Shown here: positions 35,668 to 44,606 of the stretch, piece by piece | Layout of the letters: each line of letters starts with the position of its first letter | How positions within the stretch are numbered: position 1 is the stretch's first letter | Assembly (NCBI GenBank): GCA_022770365.1 | Contig: JALEHU010000092.1 | Location: 1-64,000, forward strand | Direction: 5' to 3' | DNA: 64,000 bases | Origin: Blautia sp. | GTDB taxonomy: Bacteria; Bacillota; Clostridia; Lachnospirales; Lachnospiraceae | Notes under the pieces: model-generated | Seen by the model: only the letters and a program-made list of their open reading frames with translations | Databases searched by the model: none | Told to the model about the DNA's origin: nothing | Translations under genes and position numbers: made by a program

Positions 35668-35705
35668 TTAACAACGTAAACCAAAATGATATAATAGGTT
35701 GACAA
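35668..35705 (+). promoter_or_regulatory. BirA-type biotin operator and promoter of bioY
   Basis: GTAAACC (35676-35682), a 14-bp spacer and GGTTGACAA (35697-35705) match the known BirA operator pattern (TTGTAAACC-N14/15-GGTTTACAA). A promoter, TTAACA (35668) - 16 bp - TATAAT (35690-35695), lies within it, so biotinylated BirA would block transcription of bioY. A second possible promoter is TTGACA (35699) with TAAATT. The remainder of this 248-bp gap holds nothing else. Confidence 0.8.
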
Positions 35706-35807
35706 TTTGATTTTCCTGTGATAAATTATTACCAGCTATTCACAACGGGCAGATGTTCGATTTTGCAGCAGATGCAGGAGTAGTGAAGCAAGAAGGAGGA
35801 TTATACA

Positions 35808-36365
35808 ATGACAACAGTGGCAGCATCAAGGAGTAAGACTTATGATATGGTATACATTGCAATTTTTGCAGTGTTAATGGCGATCTGTTCGTGGATTTCC
35901 ATTCCCATGACCGTACCGTTTACGTTACAGACATTCGGGGTATTTATTTCAGTGGGAATTCTGGGAGGAAAAAGAGGATCTCTGGCTGTTCTGGTATATA
36001 TTCTGCTGGGAGCAGTGGGAGTACCGGTTTTTGCCGGATTCAGCGGAGGAATTGGAGTTCTTTTGAATACAACGGGCGGATACATTATCGGATTTTTATT
36101 CTCCGCACTTGTTATGTGGGGAATGGAAAAGCTTTTTGGAAGAAAACCGGTAGTGCAGATTCTTTCCATGCTTGCGGGACTTATTGTGTGCTATGCGATC
36201 GGTACTGTATGGTTTATGGTGGTTTATTCGAATGCGAACGGGGCAGTAGGTCTCGGTACAGTCCTGGGATGGTGTGTGATTCCTTTTATTATCCCGGATC
36301 TTGTAAAAATCGCGCTGGCATTTGTTCTTTCAGGAAGGCTGCGTCGGTATGTGCCGCAGGCATGA
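35808..36365 (+). CDS. bioY: BioY, biotin transporter substrate-binding subunit
   Basis: This 185-aa membrane S component of the ECF-type biotin importer has six predicted helices and the BioY pattern IFAVLMAICSWISIPMTVPFTLQTFGVF, GGKRGSLAVLVYILLGAVGVPVFAGFSGG and LLNTTGGYIIGF. No ATPase or T component is adjacent, so it would share the general ECF energising module. It is preceded by GGAGG and a predicted BirA operator, so it should be repressed when biotin is plentiful. Confidence 0.95.
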   Translation: MTTVAASRSKTYDMVYIAIFAVLMAICSWISIPMTVPFTLQTFGVFISVGILGGKRGSLAVLVYILLGAVGVPVFAGFSGGIGVLLNTTGGYIIGFLFSALVMWGMEKLFGRKPVVQILSMLAGLIVCYAIGTVWFMVVYSNANGAVGLGTVLGWCVIPFIIPDLVKIALAFVLSGRLRRYVPQA

Positions 36366-36396
36366 AAACACCCCGCACCGGACGGAAAAGCCTGCA

Positions 36397-36579
36397 GTGC
36401 TTCTTAGGCCTCATCACGGGATGTGTCTTGCCTACTTTCAGGGATATGGCTACAGTGACGGATTCCAAAGGCATATGGGAGAAATGCTGGAGGTTTTTGA
36501 GAAAAACATTCCGGTGAAACTGACATCTGCCGTGGATGAAATCTGCAGTTCCGGGAAAAGCAGATGGGAATCTTTGTGA
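36397..36579 (+). pseudogene. Truncated DUF1284 gene
   Basis: The frame encodes LLRPHHGMCLAYFQGYGYSD, the MGEMLEVFEKN segment and VDEICSS, the N-terminal part of DUF1284 proteins. After ICSS the expected Cys-Pro-rich remainder (about 50 residues, probably metal-binding) is replaced by GKSRWESL and a stop. No ATG or good ribosome binding site precedes it; GTG at 36397 is the most plausible former start. It begins just after bioY and stops immediately before the end of the convergent AraC gene, which suggests a deletion reaching toward that gene. Confidence 0.65.
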
Positions 36580-37446
36580 TCACTGTGTAAAGTATTCTTT
36601 ATATTCTTTCGGCGACATGCCGTATTCTTTTTTGAACGCGCGGAAAAAGCTGGAATAATCCTTAAAACCACACATGAGATACGCTTCGCTGATACTGGCG
36701 TGACCTAAAATGGCATCACGGCATATGGCGAGGCGTTTTTTTATAATATACTGGTGGATGGACATGCCGATATTTTCTTTGAAAATATGGGCAATGTGAT
36801 ACTTGTTCACATAAAATTCTCTTGCGAGGCTTTCCAGAGAAAGTTCCTCATCCAGATGTTCTTCAATATAGATACACAGGTTCTGGTAAAGAGAGCGTTC
36901 TTCTTCAAATCCCATGAGATGATTCTGTTCGTATACCACACGGTTCAGATGAAGAACAAGATCGTCGACACAGACAGGAATCTGAGCCTGACGGCCAAAA
37001 CGGTCCGATTTCATTTCTTCGATCAGGCGGATGACTTTGGACTGAATGATATTGAAAGCAATCCTGTCATTGTGAAAGAGATATTTTTTGGATGTTTGGA
37101 CATACTGCATCATATAGACGTAATCAGGAGAAATTTCCAGAAGGTGATTGCAGTATTCCTGGCTGATCCAGAATACAAATCTCCGGTAAGGAATGTCCAG
37201 ATTGTGGATGACGGCTCTGTGCCGCACATGAGGAGGAATCAGAATGACATCACCATAAGTCAGCGGAAACTGCTCATTCTCAATCTGGATACTGACATTG
37301 CCTTCCAGAAAAAAATAAAATTCATAATAGTCGTGAGCGTGTGTGGCTACTTTGATAGGAGCAGTGTCGCTGTAGTAGTAGATCTCAAAATCTCTGGAAA
37401 GCATATACTGACGTGCGCTGAACTGGGTCTGCAGTCTTTTTTTCAT
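36580..37446 (-). CDS. AraC family regulator next to uxuAB
   Basis: This 288-aa regulator has an N-terminal cupin sensor (HAHDYYEFYFFLEGNVSIQIE, PPHVRHRAVIHN) and a C-terminal pair of helix-turn-helix units (LSLESLAREFYVNKYHIAHIFK, EAYLMCGFKDYSSFFRAFKKEYG). The ATG at 37446 follows AGGAGG; the track start (37518) would lie upstream of the promoter -10. It is divergent from uxuA-uxuB, so it is the likely regulator of glucuronate/mannonate use, with a uronate or derivative as effector (inferred). Confidence 0.9.
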   Translation of the reverse strand: MKKRLQTQFSARQYMLSRDFEIYYYSDTAPIKVATHAHDYYEFYFFLEGNVSIQIENEQFPLTYGDVILIPPHVRHRAVIHNLDIPYRRFVFWISQEYCNHLLEISPDYVYMMQYVQTSKKYLFHNDRIAFNIIQSKVIRLIEEMKSDRFGRQAQIPVCVDDLVLHLNRVVYEQNHLMGFEEERSLYQNLCIYIEEHLDEELSLESLAREFYVNKYHIAHIFKENIGMSIHQYIIKKRLAICRDAILGHASISEAYLMCGFKDYSSFFRAFKKEYGMSPKEYKEYFTQ

Positions 37447-37498
37447 GGGTTTCTGCCTCCTGTGTAAAAATATAATGATACTAGTATAATCCACATTA

Positions 37499-37527
37499 AT
37501 TATACCACAAAACCGCAATTTTTACAA
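37499..37527 (-). promoter_or_regulatory. Promoter of the AraC gene divergent from uxuA
   Basis: On the minus strand TTGTAA, a 17-bp spacer and TATAAT. The uxuA side of the intergenic region has a TATAAT at 37573-37578, but no clear -35 was found for it. Confidence 0.6.
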
Positions 37528-37647
37528 TGTGTACAACAATTACGTCAATGGATTTTTCTGAAAGCCTGTCATATAATAAATTCAACAAAAAACAACATTT
37601 ATTACTATTACCAGGCGTTCAAAAACAAAAAGGAGAGGTAAACGATT

Positions 37648-38718
37648 ATGGAAATGACATTAAGATGGTACGGTTCCAAATTTGACACAGTAACTCTGGA
37701 GCAGATCCGCCAGATCCCGGGCGTTACAGGAGTGATCACAACATTATATGATACCGCACCCGGTGAAGTATGGAGCCGTGAAAGAATCCGCGCGACGAAA
37801 GATGAGGTTGAAGCGGCAGGACTTCATGTAGCCGGAATTGAAAGTGTGAATGTTCATGATGCCATCAAGACAGGCGCACCGGACAGAGACGATTATATTG
37901 CAAATTACATGGAAACTCTGGAAAACCTGGGCAAAGAAGATATCCATCTGGTATGCTACAATTTCATGCCGGTATTCGACTGGACAAGGACAGAACTGGC
38001 ACGTGTAAGACCGGATGGCTCCACAGTTCTTGCATATACACAGGAAGCGGTTGATGCGCTGAATCCTGAAAAAATGTTTGACTCCATCGCGGGCGATATG
38101 AATGGTACCGTTATGCCGGGCTGGGAGCCGGAGCGTATGGAACATGTCAAAGAACTTTTTGCCATGTACAAAGACATTGATGATGAAAAATTATTTGAAA
38201 ACCTGAAATATTTCCTGGAAAAAATCATGCCTGTATGTGACAAATATGACATTAACATGGCAATTCATCCGGATGACCCTGCATGGAGCGTTTTCGGTCT
38301 TCCCCGAATTATTATCAACAAGAAAAACATCCTTCGCATGATGCAGATGGTGGACAATCCGCACAATGGTGTGACCTTCTGCTCCGGTTCTTACGGTACC
38401 AACCTGGAGAATGATCTTCCGGATATGATCCGTTCCCTGAAAGGAAGAGTTCATTTTGCCCATGTACGTAACCTGAAATTCCATTCTCCCACAAATTTCG
38501 AGGAAGCAGCACATCTTTCTTCTGACGGAACATTCGACATGTATGAGATCATGAAGGCTCTTTATGACATCGGATTTGACGGACCGATCCGTCCGGATCA
38601 TGGGCGTATGATCTGGGGTGAAGTTGCAATGCCGGGTTATGGTCTTTACGACAGAGCTCTCGGAGCAACTTATCTGAACGGACTCTGGGAAGCAATCGAG
38701 AAAGGAGCAGGAAAATGA
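37648..38718 (+). CDS. uxuA: Mannonate dehydratase
   Basis: This enzyme dehydrates D-mannonate to 2-keto-3-deoxygluconate in hexuronate breakdown. The 356-aa protein starts MEMTLRWYGSKFDTVTLEQI and has the TIM-barrel segments of UxuA, including IHPDDPAWSVFGLPRI, TFCSGSYGTNLENDLPDMI, VHFAHVRNLK and GPIRPDHGRMIWGE, which carry the metal-binding Cys/His/Asp residues. GGAGAGG precedes the ATG. It overlaps uxuB by 4 bp (ATGA), so the two are translationally coupled; the divergent AraC protein probably regulates them. Confidence 0.96.
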   Translation: MEMTLRWYGSKFDTVTLEQIRQIPGVTGVITTLYDTAPGEVWSRERIRATKDEVEAAGLHVAGIESVNVHDAIKTGAPDRDDYIANYMETLENLGKEDIHLVCYNFMPVFDWTRTELARVRPDGSTVLAYTQEAVDALNPEKMFDSIAGDMNGTVMPGWEPERMEHVKELFAMYKDIDDEKLFENLKYFLEKIMPVCDKYDINMAIHPDDPAWSVFGLPRIIINKKNILRMMQMVDNPHNGVTFCSGSYGTNLENDLPDMIRSLKGRVHFAHVRNLKFHSPTNFEEAAHLSSDGTFDMYEIMKALYDIGFDGPIRPDHGRMIWGEVAMPGYGLYDRALGATYLNGLWEAIEKGAGK

Positions 38719-40328
38719 TTTTAAGTGCAGAAGGACTGAAAAATAAAGAAGCATGGGAAGCTGCAGGATACAGCCTTCCGAAATATGACCGTGATGCAAT
38801 GATCACGGCAACAAAAGAAAATCCATTCTGGATCCATTTTGGTGCAGGGAATATTTTCCGTGCGTTTCAGGCAAACGTTGTTCAGAACCTTCTGAACGAT
38901 GGTGTTCTGAACAGAGGTCTTGTAGTTGCAGAAGGATTTGACTACGAAATCGTAGAAAAAATGAACCGTCCCCATGATGATTATTCGATTCTTGTAACAT
39001 TAAAAGCAGACGGAAATGTTGAAAAAACAGTAGTGGGAAGCATTGCAGAATCCTGTATTCTGGACTCCGAAGACGAAAAGGAATATTCTCGTCTGAAAAA
39101 TATTTTCAGCGCTGATTCCCTGCAGATGGCTACGTTTACGATTACAGAAAAAGGATACAGCCTTGTAAACGGCAAGTGTGAGCTCCTTCCTGCAGTAGAG
39201 GCGGACTTTGCAGCAGGCCCTGAAAAACCTGCAAGTTATATGGGAAAAGTTGCTTCTCTTCTCTATACACGTTATAAGGCGGGGGAAAAGCCGATTGCCA
39301 TGGTGAGCATGGACAACTGCTCCCACAACGGTGACAAACTGTATGCGGCAATCCACACTTTTGCAGAAAAATGGACGGAAGCAGGACTTGCAGAAGCAGG
39401 ATTCCTTGCTTATGTGGAAAACAGAGAAAGAGTAACTTTCCCGTGGACGATGATTGATAAGATCACCCCGCGCCCGGATGCTTCCGTAGAGGAAATTCTG
39501 AAAAAAGACGGAATCGAAGGTCTGGAACCGGTAATTACCTCCAAAAACACTTATGTGGCTCCTTTTGTAAACGCAGAAGAGTGTGAATATCTGGTGATTG
39601 AGGATGCTTTTCCTAACGGACGTCCCAAGCTGGAGAAAGGTGGCCTGATGTTTGCAGAAAGAGAAACTGTTGACAAGGTTGAAAAGATGAAAGTCTGCAC
39701 CTGTCTGAATCCTCTGCATACTGCTCTGGCTGTGTACGGATGCCTTCTTGGATATGAGAAAATTTCCGAGGAGATGAAAGATCCGCAGCTGAAGAAGCTG
39801 GTTGAAGTGATCGGTTACAAAGAGGGACTTCCTGTAGTGGTAAATCCGGGCGTTCTGGATCCCAGGGAATTTATCGATACTGTATTAAATATTCGTATTC
39901 CGAATCCGTTCATGCCGGATACACCCCAGAGAATTGCAACGGATACATCCCAGAAGCTTGCAATCCGTTTTGGTGAAACCATCAAAGCATACGATGCTTC
40001 ACCGGAACTGGATACCGCAGACCTGAAGCTGATACCTCTGGTATTTGCAGGATGGCTGCGTTATCTGATGGGAGTGAACGATGAAGGAGCAGAGTTTACT
40101 CTGAGCCCAGACCCGCTTCTGGATACAGTCCGTCCTTATGTATCAGGCGTTCAGCTTGGGACAGATGTCAATGCTGAAGAAGTCCTGAAACCGGTTCTGG
40201 AAATGAGAGAAATTTTCGGCGTGGATCTCTATGAGACCGGTATGGCAGAGAAAGTATGCGGATATTTCCGCGAACTGACAGCAGGTCCCGGGGCTGTACG
40301 TGAAACGCTGAAAAAATATACAAAATAA
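38715..40328 (+). CDS. uxuB: Fructuronate reductase (mannitol dehydrogenase family)
   Basis: This NAD-dependent long-chain dehydrogenase of 537 aa reduces D-fructuronate to D-mannonate, the substrate of the upstream UxuA. It has the N-terminal nucleotide-binding region HFGAGNIFRAFQANVVQNLL, SMDNCSHNGDKL, and the C-terminal catalytic domain with the Lys region TCLNPLHTALAVYGCLLGY. It overlaps uxuA by 4 bp and is followed by a strong terminator. uxaC and the later kinase/aldolase genes are not in this window. Confidence 0.94.
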   Translation: MILSAEGLKNKEAWEAAGYSLPKYDRDAMITATKENPFWIHFGAGNIFRAFQANVVQNLLNDGVLNRGLVVAEGFDYEIVEKMNRPHDDYSILVTLKADGNVEKTVVGSIAESCILDSEDEKEYSRLKNIFSADSLQMATFTITEKGYSLVNGKCELLPAVEADFAAGPEKPASYMGKVASLLYTRYKAGEKPIAMVSMDNCSHNGDKLYAAIHTFAEKWTEAGLAEAGFLAYVENRERVTFPWTMIDKITPRPDASVEEILKKDGIEGLEPVITSKNTYVAPFVNAEECEYLVIEDAFPNGRPKLEKGGLMFAERETVDKVEKMKVCTCLNPLHTALAVYGCLLGYEKISEEMKDPQLKKLVEVIGYKEGLPVVVNPGVLDPREFIDTVLNIRIPNPFMPDTPQRIATDTSQKLAIRFGETIKAYDASPELDTADLKLIPLVFAGWLRYLMGVNDEGAEFTLSPDPLLDTVRPYVSGVQLGTDVNAEEVLKPVLEMREIFGVDLYETGMAEKVCGYFRELTAGPGAVRETLKKYTK

Positions 40329-40407
40329 AATCATAATGATATGATATTCTGTACCATATTATTTTATGGGAATATCTGTTTACACAGATACCACTGCTAA
40401 TAAAAAA

Positions 40408-40447
40408 GCATCTGTTCTTCGGGACTTAGAAGATCAGATGCTTTTTT
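40408..40447 (+). terminator. Terminator after uxuB
   Basis: GCATCTG pairs with CAGATGC within a larger A/T-bounded stem, followed by TTTTTT. It may also serve the convergent MFS gene. Confidence 0.92.
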
Positions 40448-40513
40448 GCGGTAAAATCTGCAGAGTTATGTAATTGTACAGCAGAGTGTCATATGCCGGA
40501 CTCCGGCAGAAAT

Positions 40514-41782
40514 TTAAAGGGCTTTTGTCTTTACAGCATTGATTACGTCTGCATTTAATTTGACGGAATAGCGGAAGAGGATTATTCCGATCACAAACAA
40601 TATGGCGATCATCCCTACACCCTTGCTGATATCTCCCGTTATCTGTGATACAAGGCTTACAATAGTGGTTCCCACAAAAGAAGCACCCTTTCCGCAGATA
40701 TCCAGTAGACCGAAATATTCACCAGACTGTTCCGCGGGAATAATCTTGGTAAAATAGGAACGGGACAGTGCCTGAATTCCGCCCTGGAACATTCCTACAA
40801 AAACCGCCATAGCCCAGAACTGAGCCTGTGTGGTAAGAAACATGGCAAATACTGCGATCCCAAGGTAAGCCAGGATACAGATGGTGATCAGGACGTCTCC
40901 CGGGTATCTGGCTGCAAGACGTCCGAAAATGATACAGCAGGGGAAAGCAACAATCTGGGTAACCAGAAGTGCCAGAAGGAGCCCGGTACTGTCAAGCCCG
41001 AGAGCGGAGCCGTATGCAGTTGCCATATCAATGATTGTATAAACACCGTCAATATAAAAGAAAAACGCCAGCAGGAACATAAAGATCCGTTTTTCTTTAC
41101 GGATGTTTTTGAAAGTCCGTCCGATTCTGCGGAAGCTGTCTGCTACTGCATTGTTCTGCTTTTCAACATAATACTTATGCTGATAGGTTTTAAAAAGCGG
41201 TATCGTCATTAACACCCACCATAAAGCTGTGATCACAAAAGAGACAGTCATGGCCGTTGGCATGGAAATGCCGATACTTCCGGATCCCAGTACGATGATA
41301 AGGCATATAACGAAGGGAATGCAGCTTCCGATATATCCCCATGCATAACCCTGGGAGGATACATGATCCATGCGGTCTTCTGTGGTGACATCCGAAAGCA
41401 TGGAATCATAAAATATCAGGCTGCCGGAATAACCGATCTTGGCGATCAGAAAGATGATGAGAAAGGCAAGCCATTGCCTGGCCAGTCCCATGCTGACACA
41501 TCCGATCAGGCCTATAAGAAGAGTCAGGGAAAAGATCGGTTTTTTAAATCCTTTGGTGTCTGCAAGAGTACCAAGAACCGGCCCCAGCAGAGCAACGATG
41601 AGCGTGGCTGCGGATGCGGCATATCCCCAGTAGGCAAGATATTCCACAGAGGAAAGCCCGCCGCTTTCAGCGAGACCATTGAAATAAATGGGGATGATCG
41701 TGGCTATAAGAAGAGTGAAGGCCGAATTCCCCACATCATAGAGAACCCAGTTGCGTTCGCTTTTGGTCAATGTTATTTTCAT
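40514..41782 (-). CDS. MFS transporter, UMF1/Atg22-like family
   Basis: This 422-aa major facilitator has twelve predicted helices. The N-terminus ERNWVLYDVGNSAFTLLIATIIPIYF and GPVLGTLADTKGFKKP are typical of the UMF1 family, related to the yeast vacuolar effluxer Atg22. The substrate is unknown; bacterial members are usually linked to sugars or amino acids. It is monocistronic with its own promoter and convergent with uxuAB. A GAGGAC site precedes the ATG. Confidence 0.88.
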   Translation of the reverse strand: MKITLTKSERNWVLYDVGNSAFTLLIATIIPIYFNGLAESGGLSSVEYLAYWGYAASAATLIVALLGPVLGTLADTKGFKKPIFSLTLLIGLIGCVSMGLARQWLAFLIIFLIAKIGYSGSLIFYDSMLSDVTTEDRMDHVSSQGYAWGYIGSCIPFVICLIIVLGSGSIGISMPTAMTVSFVITALWWVLMTIPLFKTYQHKYYVEKQNNAVADSFRRIGRTFKNIRKEKRIFMFLLAFFFYIDGVYTIIDMATAYGSALGLDSTGLLLALLVTQIVAFPCCIIFGRLAARYPGDVLITICILAYLGIAVFAMFLTTQAQFWAMAVFVGMFQGGIQALSRSYFTKIIPAEQSGEYFGLLDICGKGASFVGTTIVSLVSQITGDISKGVGMIAILFVIGIILFRYSVKLNADVINAVKTKAL

Positions 41783-41815
41783 TGGTATGTCCTCACTTTC
41801 GTGTCAGTTATCTTT

Positions 41816-41844
41816 ATTATATCATACTTTGCTGTATATTTGAA
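41816..41844 (-). promoter_or_regulatory. Promoter of the UMF1-family transporter gene
   Basis: On the minus strand TTCAAA, a 17-bp spacer and TATAAT. Confidence 0.6.
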
Positions 41845-41949
41845 GAAGGAGATGATATTGTTCGTGAGAAATCCCGCATTCATTCGGAACGGAAGAATGT
41901 TTCGGGAAAATTGCATCTGGTAAAGGGACAGGAGATATGCTAAAATAAC

Positions 41950-41961
41950 GTAACTGTTCAG
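41950..41961 (+). repeat. Half copy of repeat family A
   Basis: GTAACTGTTCAG is identical to the left end of the family A element at 61396; no matching right end follows. Confidence 0.45.
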
Positions 41962-42036
41962 TGTTTCCAGAGATATCTGCTGGATAGCTGCAAAAAATAC
42001 AATATTTGAAAAGAAAAAGGGAAAGAGGAGTTTATT

Positions 42037-43242
42037 ATGAATTCTGCCAAAAATGCAAAAAGCCTGACACCGGGATATTCCTTTATTCAGGGATTTTTCT
42101 GGATGAATTTTGCCGCGATCATGGGATTTTCAAGCCTGTATCTGCTGGACTGCGGTTATTCCAACACACAGATCGGCATGATTATTGCTGTTGCCGGAAT
42201 CATATCTGCGGTTATGCAGCCTGTAATCGCAAGCTATGCGGACAGGCCTTCAAGTATATCTGTCAAAAAGATTATTCTGATCCTATCTGCAGTTCAGGTG
42301 ATTCTGGGTGTTCTGGTATTGCTTACATATCAGAAGGCCTTTGTGCTTACAGGACTCTTTTACGGCTGCCTGATCACGCTTTTACAGCTGCTGACTCCGC
42401 TGGTGAATTCTCTTGGAATGGAGAGTATTAACCAGGGGAAAAAACTGAATTTTGGTGCAGCCCGTGGAATGGGGTCGGTTGCATATGCTGTTTTTGCCTA
42501 TGTACTGGGCATTATAATTGCAAAAACGGGAGCAAGATTTGTTCCGGTCTCTATTATTGTTATTTATTCGGCTTTGCTGGTCAGTCTGCTTCTGTTTCCG
42601 TTTGAAAAAGAAGCGAAGAAATCTGTAAAATCTTCCCGGAAACAAAGCGCAAACCCGTTTGCATTTTTTCTCCGGTATAAGAGATTCAGTGTGGTACTTG
42701 TCGGATGCGTGCTCGTTTACATCAGTCATATTCTGCTGAACAGTTTTACTTTTCAGATTGTGGAAAGCAAGGGCGGCGGAAGTGAAGAAATGGGGTTTGT
42801 CATGGCACTCGGTGCTCTGGTGGAATTGCCGACTCTGTTTTGTTTCACTTTTATGATGAAAAAAATTCGCTGCGATATCTGGTTCCGTATATCCGGTATT
42901 TTCTTTATGCTGAAAACGCTGGGAACCCTTCTTGCTCCGAATATTCCGGTGTTTTACGCGGTACAGATATTCCAGATGCTTGGCTGGGCGCTGATTACGG
43001 TATCTTCTGTTTACTATGTAAATTCCATTATGGATGAACAGGACGCGATTAAAGGGCAGGCGTATATGACTATGACGTATACACTGGGAAGTGTGATCGG
43101 TGCGCTGCTCGGGGGCGCACTGATTGATATTGCCGGAGTGAATATGATGCTGACGTTCGGTACTGCGGCTGCAGCTGTGGGAATGGTAATCATGCTTGTG
43201 GCTGCAGAGAAAGGAAGAACGGATAGCCCTGTTTCCAGATAA
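42037..43242 (+). CDS. MFS transporter (LacY/nucleoside-H+ symporter-like)
   Basis: This 401-aa major facilitator has about twelve helices and the LacY-like pattern SFIQGFFWMNFAAIMGFSSLYLLDCGYSNTQIGMIIA, QPVIASYADRPSS and a central loop with LNFGAARGMGSVAYA. Such proteins carry small sugars or nucleosides with protons. The substrate is not known and no metabolic gene is clearly in the same operon. A GAGGAG site precedes the ATG. Confidence 0.85.
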   Translation: MNSAKNAKSLTPGYSFIQGFFWMNFAAIMGFSSLYLLDCGYSNTQIGMIIAVAGIISAVMQPVIASYADRPSSISVKKIILILSAVQVILGVLVLLTYQKAFVLTGLFYGCLITLLQLLTPLVNSLGMESINQGKKLNFGAARGMGSVAYAVFAYVLGIIIAKTGARFVPVSIIVIYSALLVSLLLFPFEKEAKKSVKSSRKQSANPFAFFLRYKRFSVVLVGCVLVYISHILLNSFTFQIVESKGGGSEEMGFVMALGALVELPTLFCFTFMMKKIRCDIWFRISGIFFMLKTLGTLLAPNIPVFYAVQIFQMLGWALITVSSVYYVNSIMDEQDAIKGQAYMTMTYTLGSVIGALLGGALIDIAGVNMMLTFGTAAAAVGMVIMLVAAEKGRTDSPVSR

Positions 43243-43284
43243 GCATGCCGGAGTTACCCGCGGAGCCGTGGAACCGGCAGGGCG

Positions 43285-43313
43285 TTGATTTTTAAAAAAA
43301 GTTGTAGTAGAAT
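43285..43313 (+). promoter_or_regulatory. Promoter of the YqeY-HAD pair
   Basis: TTGATT, a 17-bp spacer and TAGAAT, 35 bp before the ATG. Confidence 0.6.
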
Positions 43314-43347
43314 AACGGAAGATCAAATAAAGAAAAGAGGAATCAGT

Positions 43348-43785
43348 ATGGAATTAGCAACTTTACAAAAAGATATGATCGCAGCAATGAAGGCAAAGGA
43401 TAAACCGAGAAAAGAAGCCATTTCCGCACTGGTATCTGCTGTAAAAAAGGCAGGAATCGATGCAGGCTGCAGAGATGATATTCCAAGTTCCATGGTAGAT
43501 CAGGTAATCCTGAAAGAACAGAAAACTGCGAAGGAGCAGATTGATACCTGTCCGGCTGACAGAACAGATTTGAAGGCTGAATATCAGTTCCGCTATGATG
43601 TGATCTCAGAATATGCTCCGCAGCTTATGTCCGAAGATGAAGTAAAAGCGTTTCTCCAGGATAGATTTGCAGATCTTCTCGCGGGCAAAAATAAAGGGAT
43701 GATCATGAAAAATGTGATGCCTGAACTGAAAGGAAAAGCCGACGGCAAAGTCATCAATCAGGTTGTCGCCGAACTTTGCAAATAA
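43348..43785 (+). CDS. GatB/YqeY domain protein
   Basis: This 145-aa protein consists of a YqeY domain, related to the tRNA-binding tail of the GatB amidotransferase subunit: MELATLQKDMIAAMKAKDKPRKEAISALVSAVKKA and a C-terminal GKNKGMIMKNVMPELKGKADGKVINQVV. Its role is thought to be tRNA-related, but it is poorly defined. The ATG at 43348 follows AGAGGAA; the track start at 43285 lies upstream of the promoter region. It is followed 2 bp later by the HAD phosphatase gene. Confidence 0.9.
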   Translation: MELATLQKDMIAAMKAKDKPRKEAISALVSAVKKAGIDAGCRDDIPSSMVDQVILKEQKTAKEQIDTCPADRTDLKAEYQFRYDVISEYAPQLMSEDEVKAFLQDRFADLLAGKNKGMIMKNVMPELKGKADGKVINQVVAELCK

Positions 43786-43787
43786 GT

Positions 43788-44606
43788 ATGGGAAAGATTA
43801 TATTTCTTGATATTGACGGAACGATCCGCTGGTTTGACGGAAGTGTTCCGGATAGCACTATTTATGCGATCCGCGAGGCCAGGAAGCGCGGACACGAAGT
43901 ATGTGTCTGCAGCGGACGCCCATTAAGTCTCATTGAAAAGAGCATTCTTGATATCGGGTTTGACGGAATTGTATCCTGTACCGGAACTTATGTAGTGTAC
44001 CGGGGCAAGTGTGTTCAAAGAGTCAGTTTTGATCCGCGAACAGTTCATGAGCTTTGCGAATATCTTGTGGATAAGGACTGCATGATCGAACTGCAGCGCT
44101 ATGATCAGACGTTCCTTTTGAAGAGGTTTGTCAACCGCTATGAAGAAATGGGCAGAAACATGATGAAAAGCCTTGGAGAAGGGGCGAAGGAACTGGAACC
44201 GTATCCTGCCCTGGCGGAACAGGATACGGATGTGGAGAATGTGGAAAAGGTGATGTTCTTCAGCCGGAAAGTACCTTACGATGAGATTTACAGTGAATGG
44301 TCTGACAGGGTGGTTATGACACCCTTCAGTATTCCCAATGCCGAGCGCTGGGGTGGGGAGATTTCTCCGCTTAATGTCAATAAAACGTCAGGAATCAGAA
44401 GTGTTCTGGAACACAGTTCCTATTCCAGAGAGGATGTCATCGCAATTGGTGACAGTGACAATGATGCAGATATGCTGGAATTCGCAGCAACAGGAGTTGC
44501 CATGGGAAATGCCACTGAAAATGCCCGCAGGGCAGCTGACTGGCAGACAGCACCGCTTCTGGAGGACGGAATACTGAAAGCCTTTCGTAAGCTTGAATTA
44601 ATCTGA
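43788..44606 (+). CDS. HAD superfamily phosphatase, Cof type
   Basis: This 272-aa Cof/IIB-type HAD hydrolase dephosphorylates sugar phosphates, nucleotides or similar metabolites. Motif I is IIFLDIDGTIRWFDG, with nucleophile Asp. The catalytic Lys of motif III is probably NVNKTSGI, and motif IV is AIGDSDNDADMLEFA. The ATG at 43788 starts 2 bp after the yqeY stop; the ribosome binding site is weak, suggesting translational coupling. It ends in a 9-bp tail-to-tail overlap with the convergent AraC gene. Confidence 0.92.
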   Translation: MGKIIFLDIDGTIRWFDGSVPDSTIYAIREARKRGHEVCVCSGRPLSLIEKSILDIGFDGIVSCTGTYVVYRGKCVQRVSFDPRTVHELCEYLVDKDCMIELQRYDQTFLLKRFVNRYEEMGRNMMKSLGEGAKELEPYPALAEQDTDVENVEKVMFFSRKVPYDEIYSEWSDRVVMTPFSIPNAERWGGEISPLNVNKTSGIRSVLEHSSYSREDVIAIGDSDNDADMLEFAATGVAMGNATENARRAADWQTAPLLEDGILKAFRKLELI

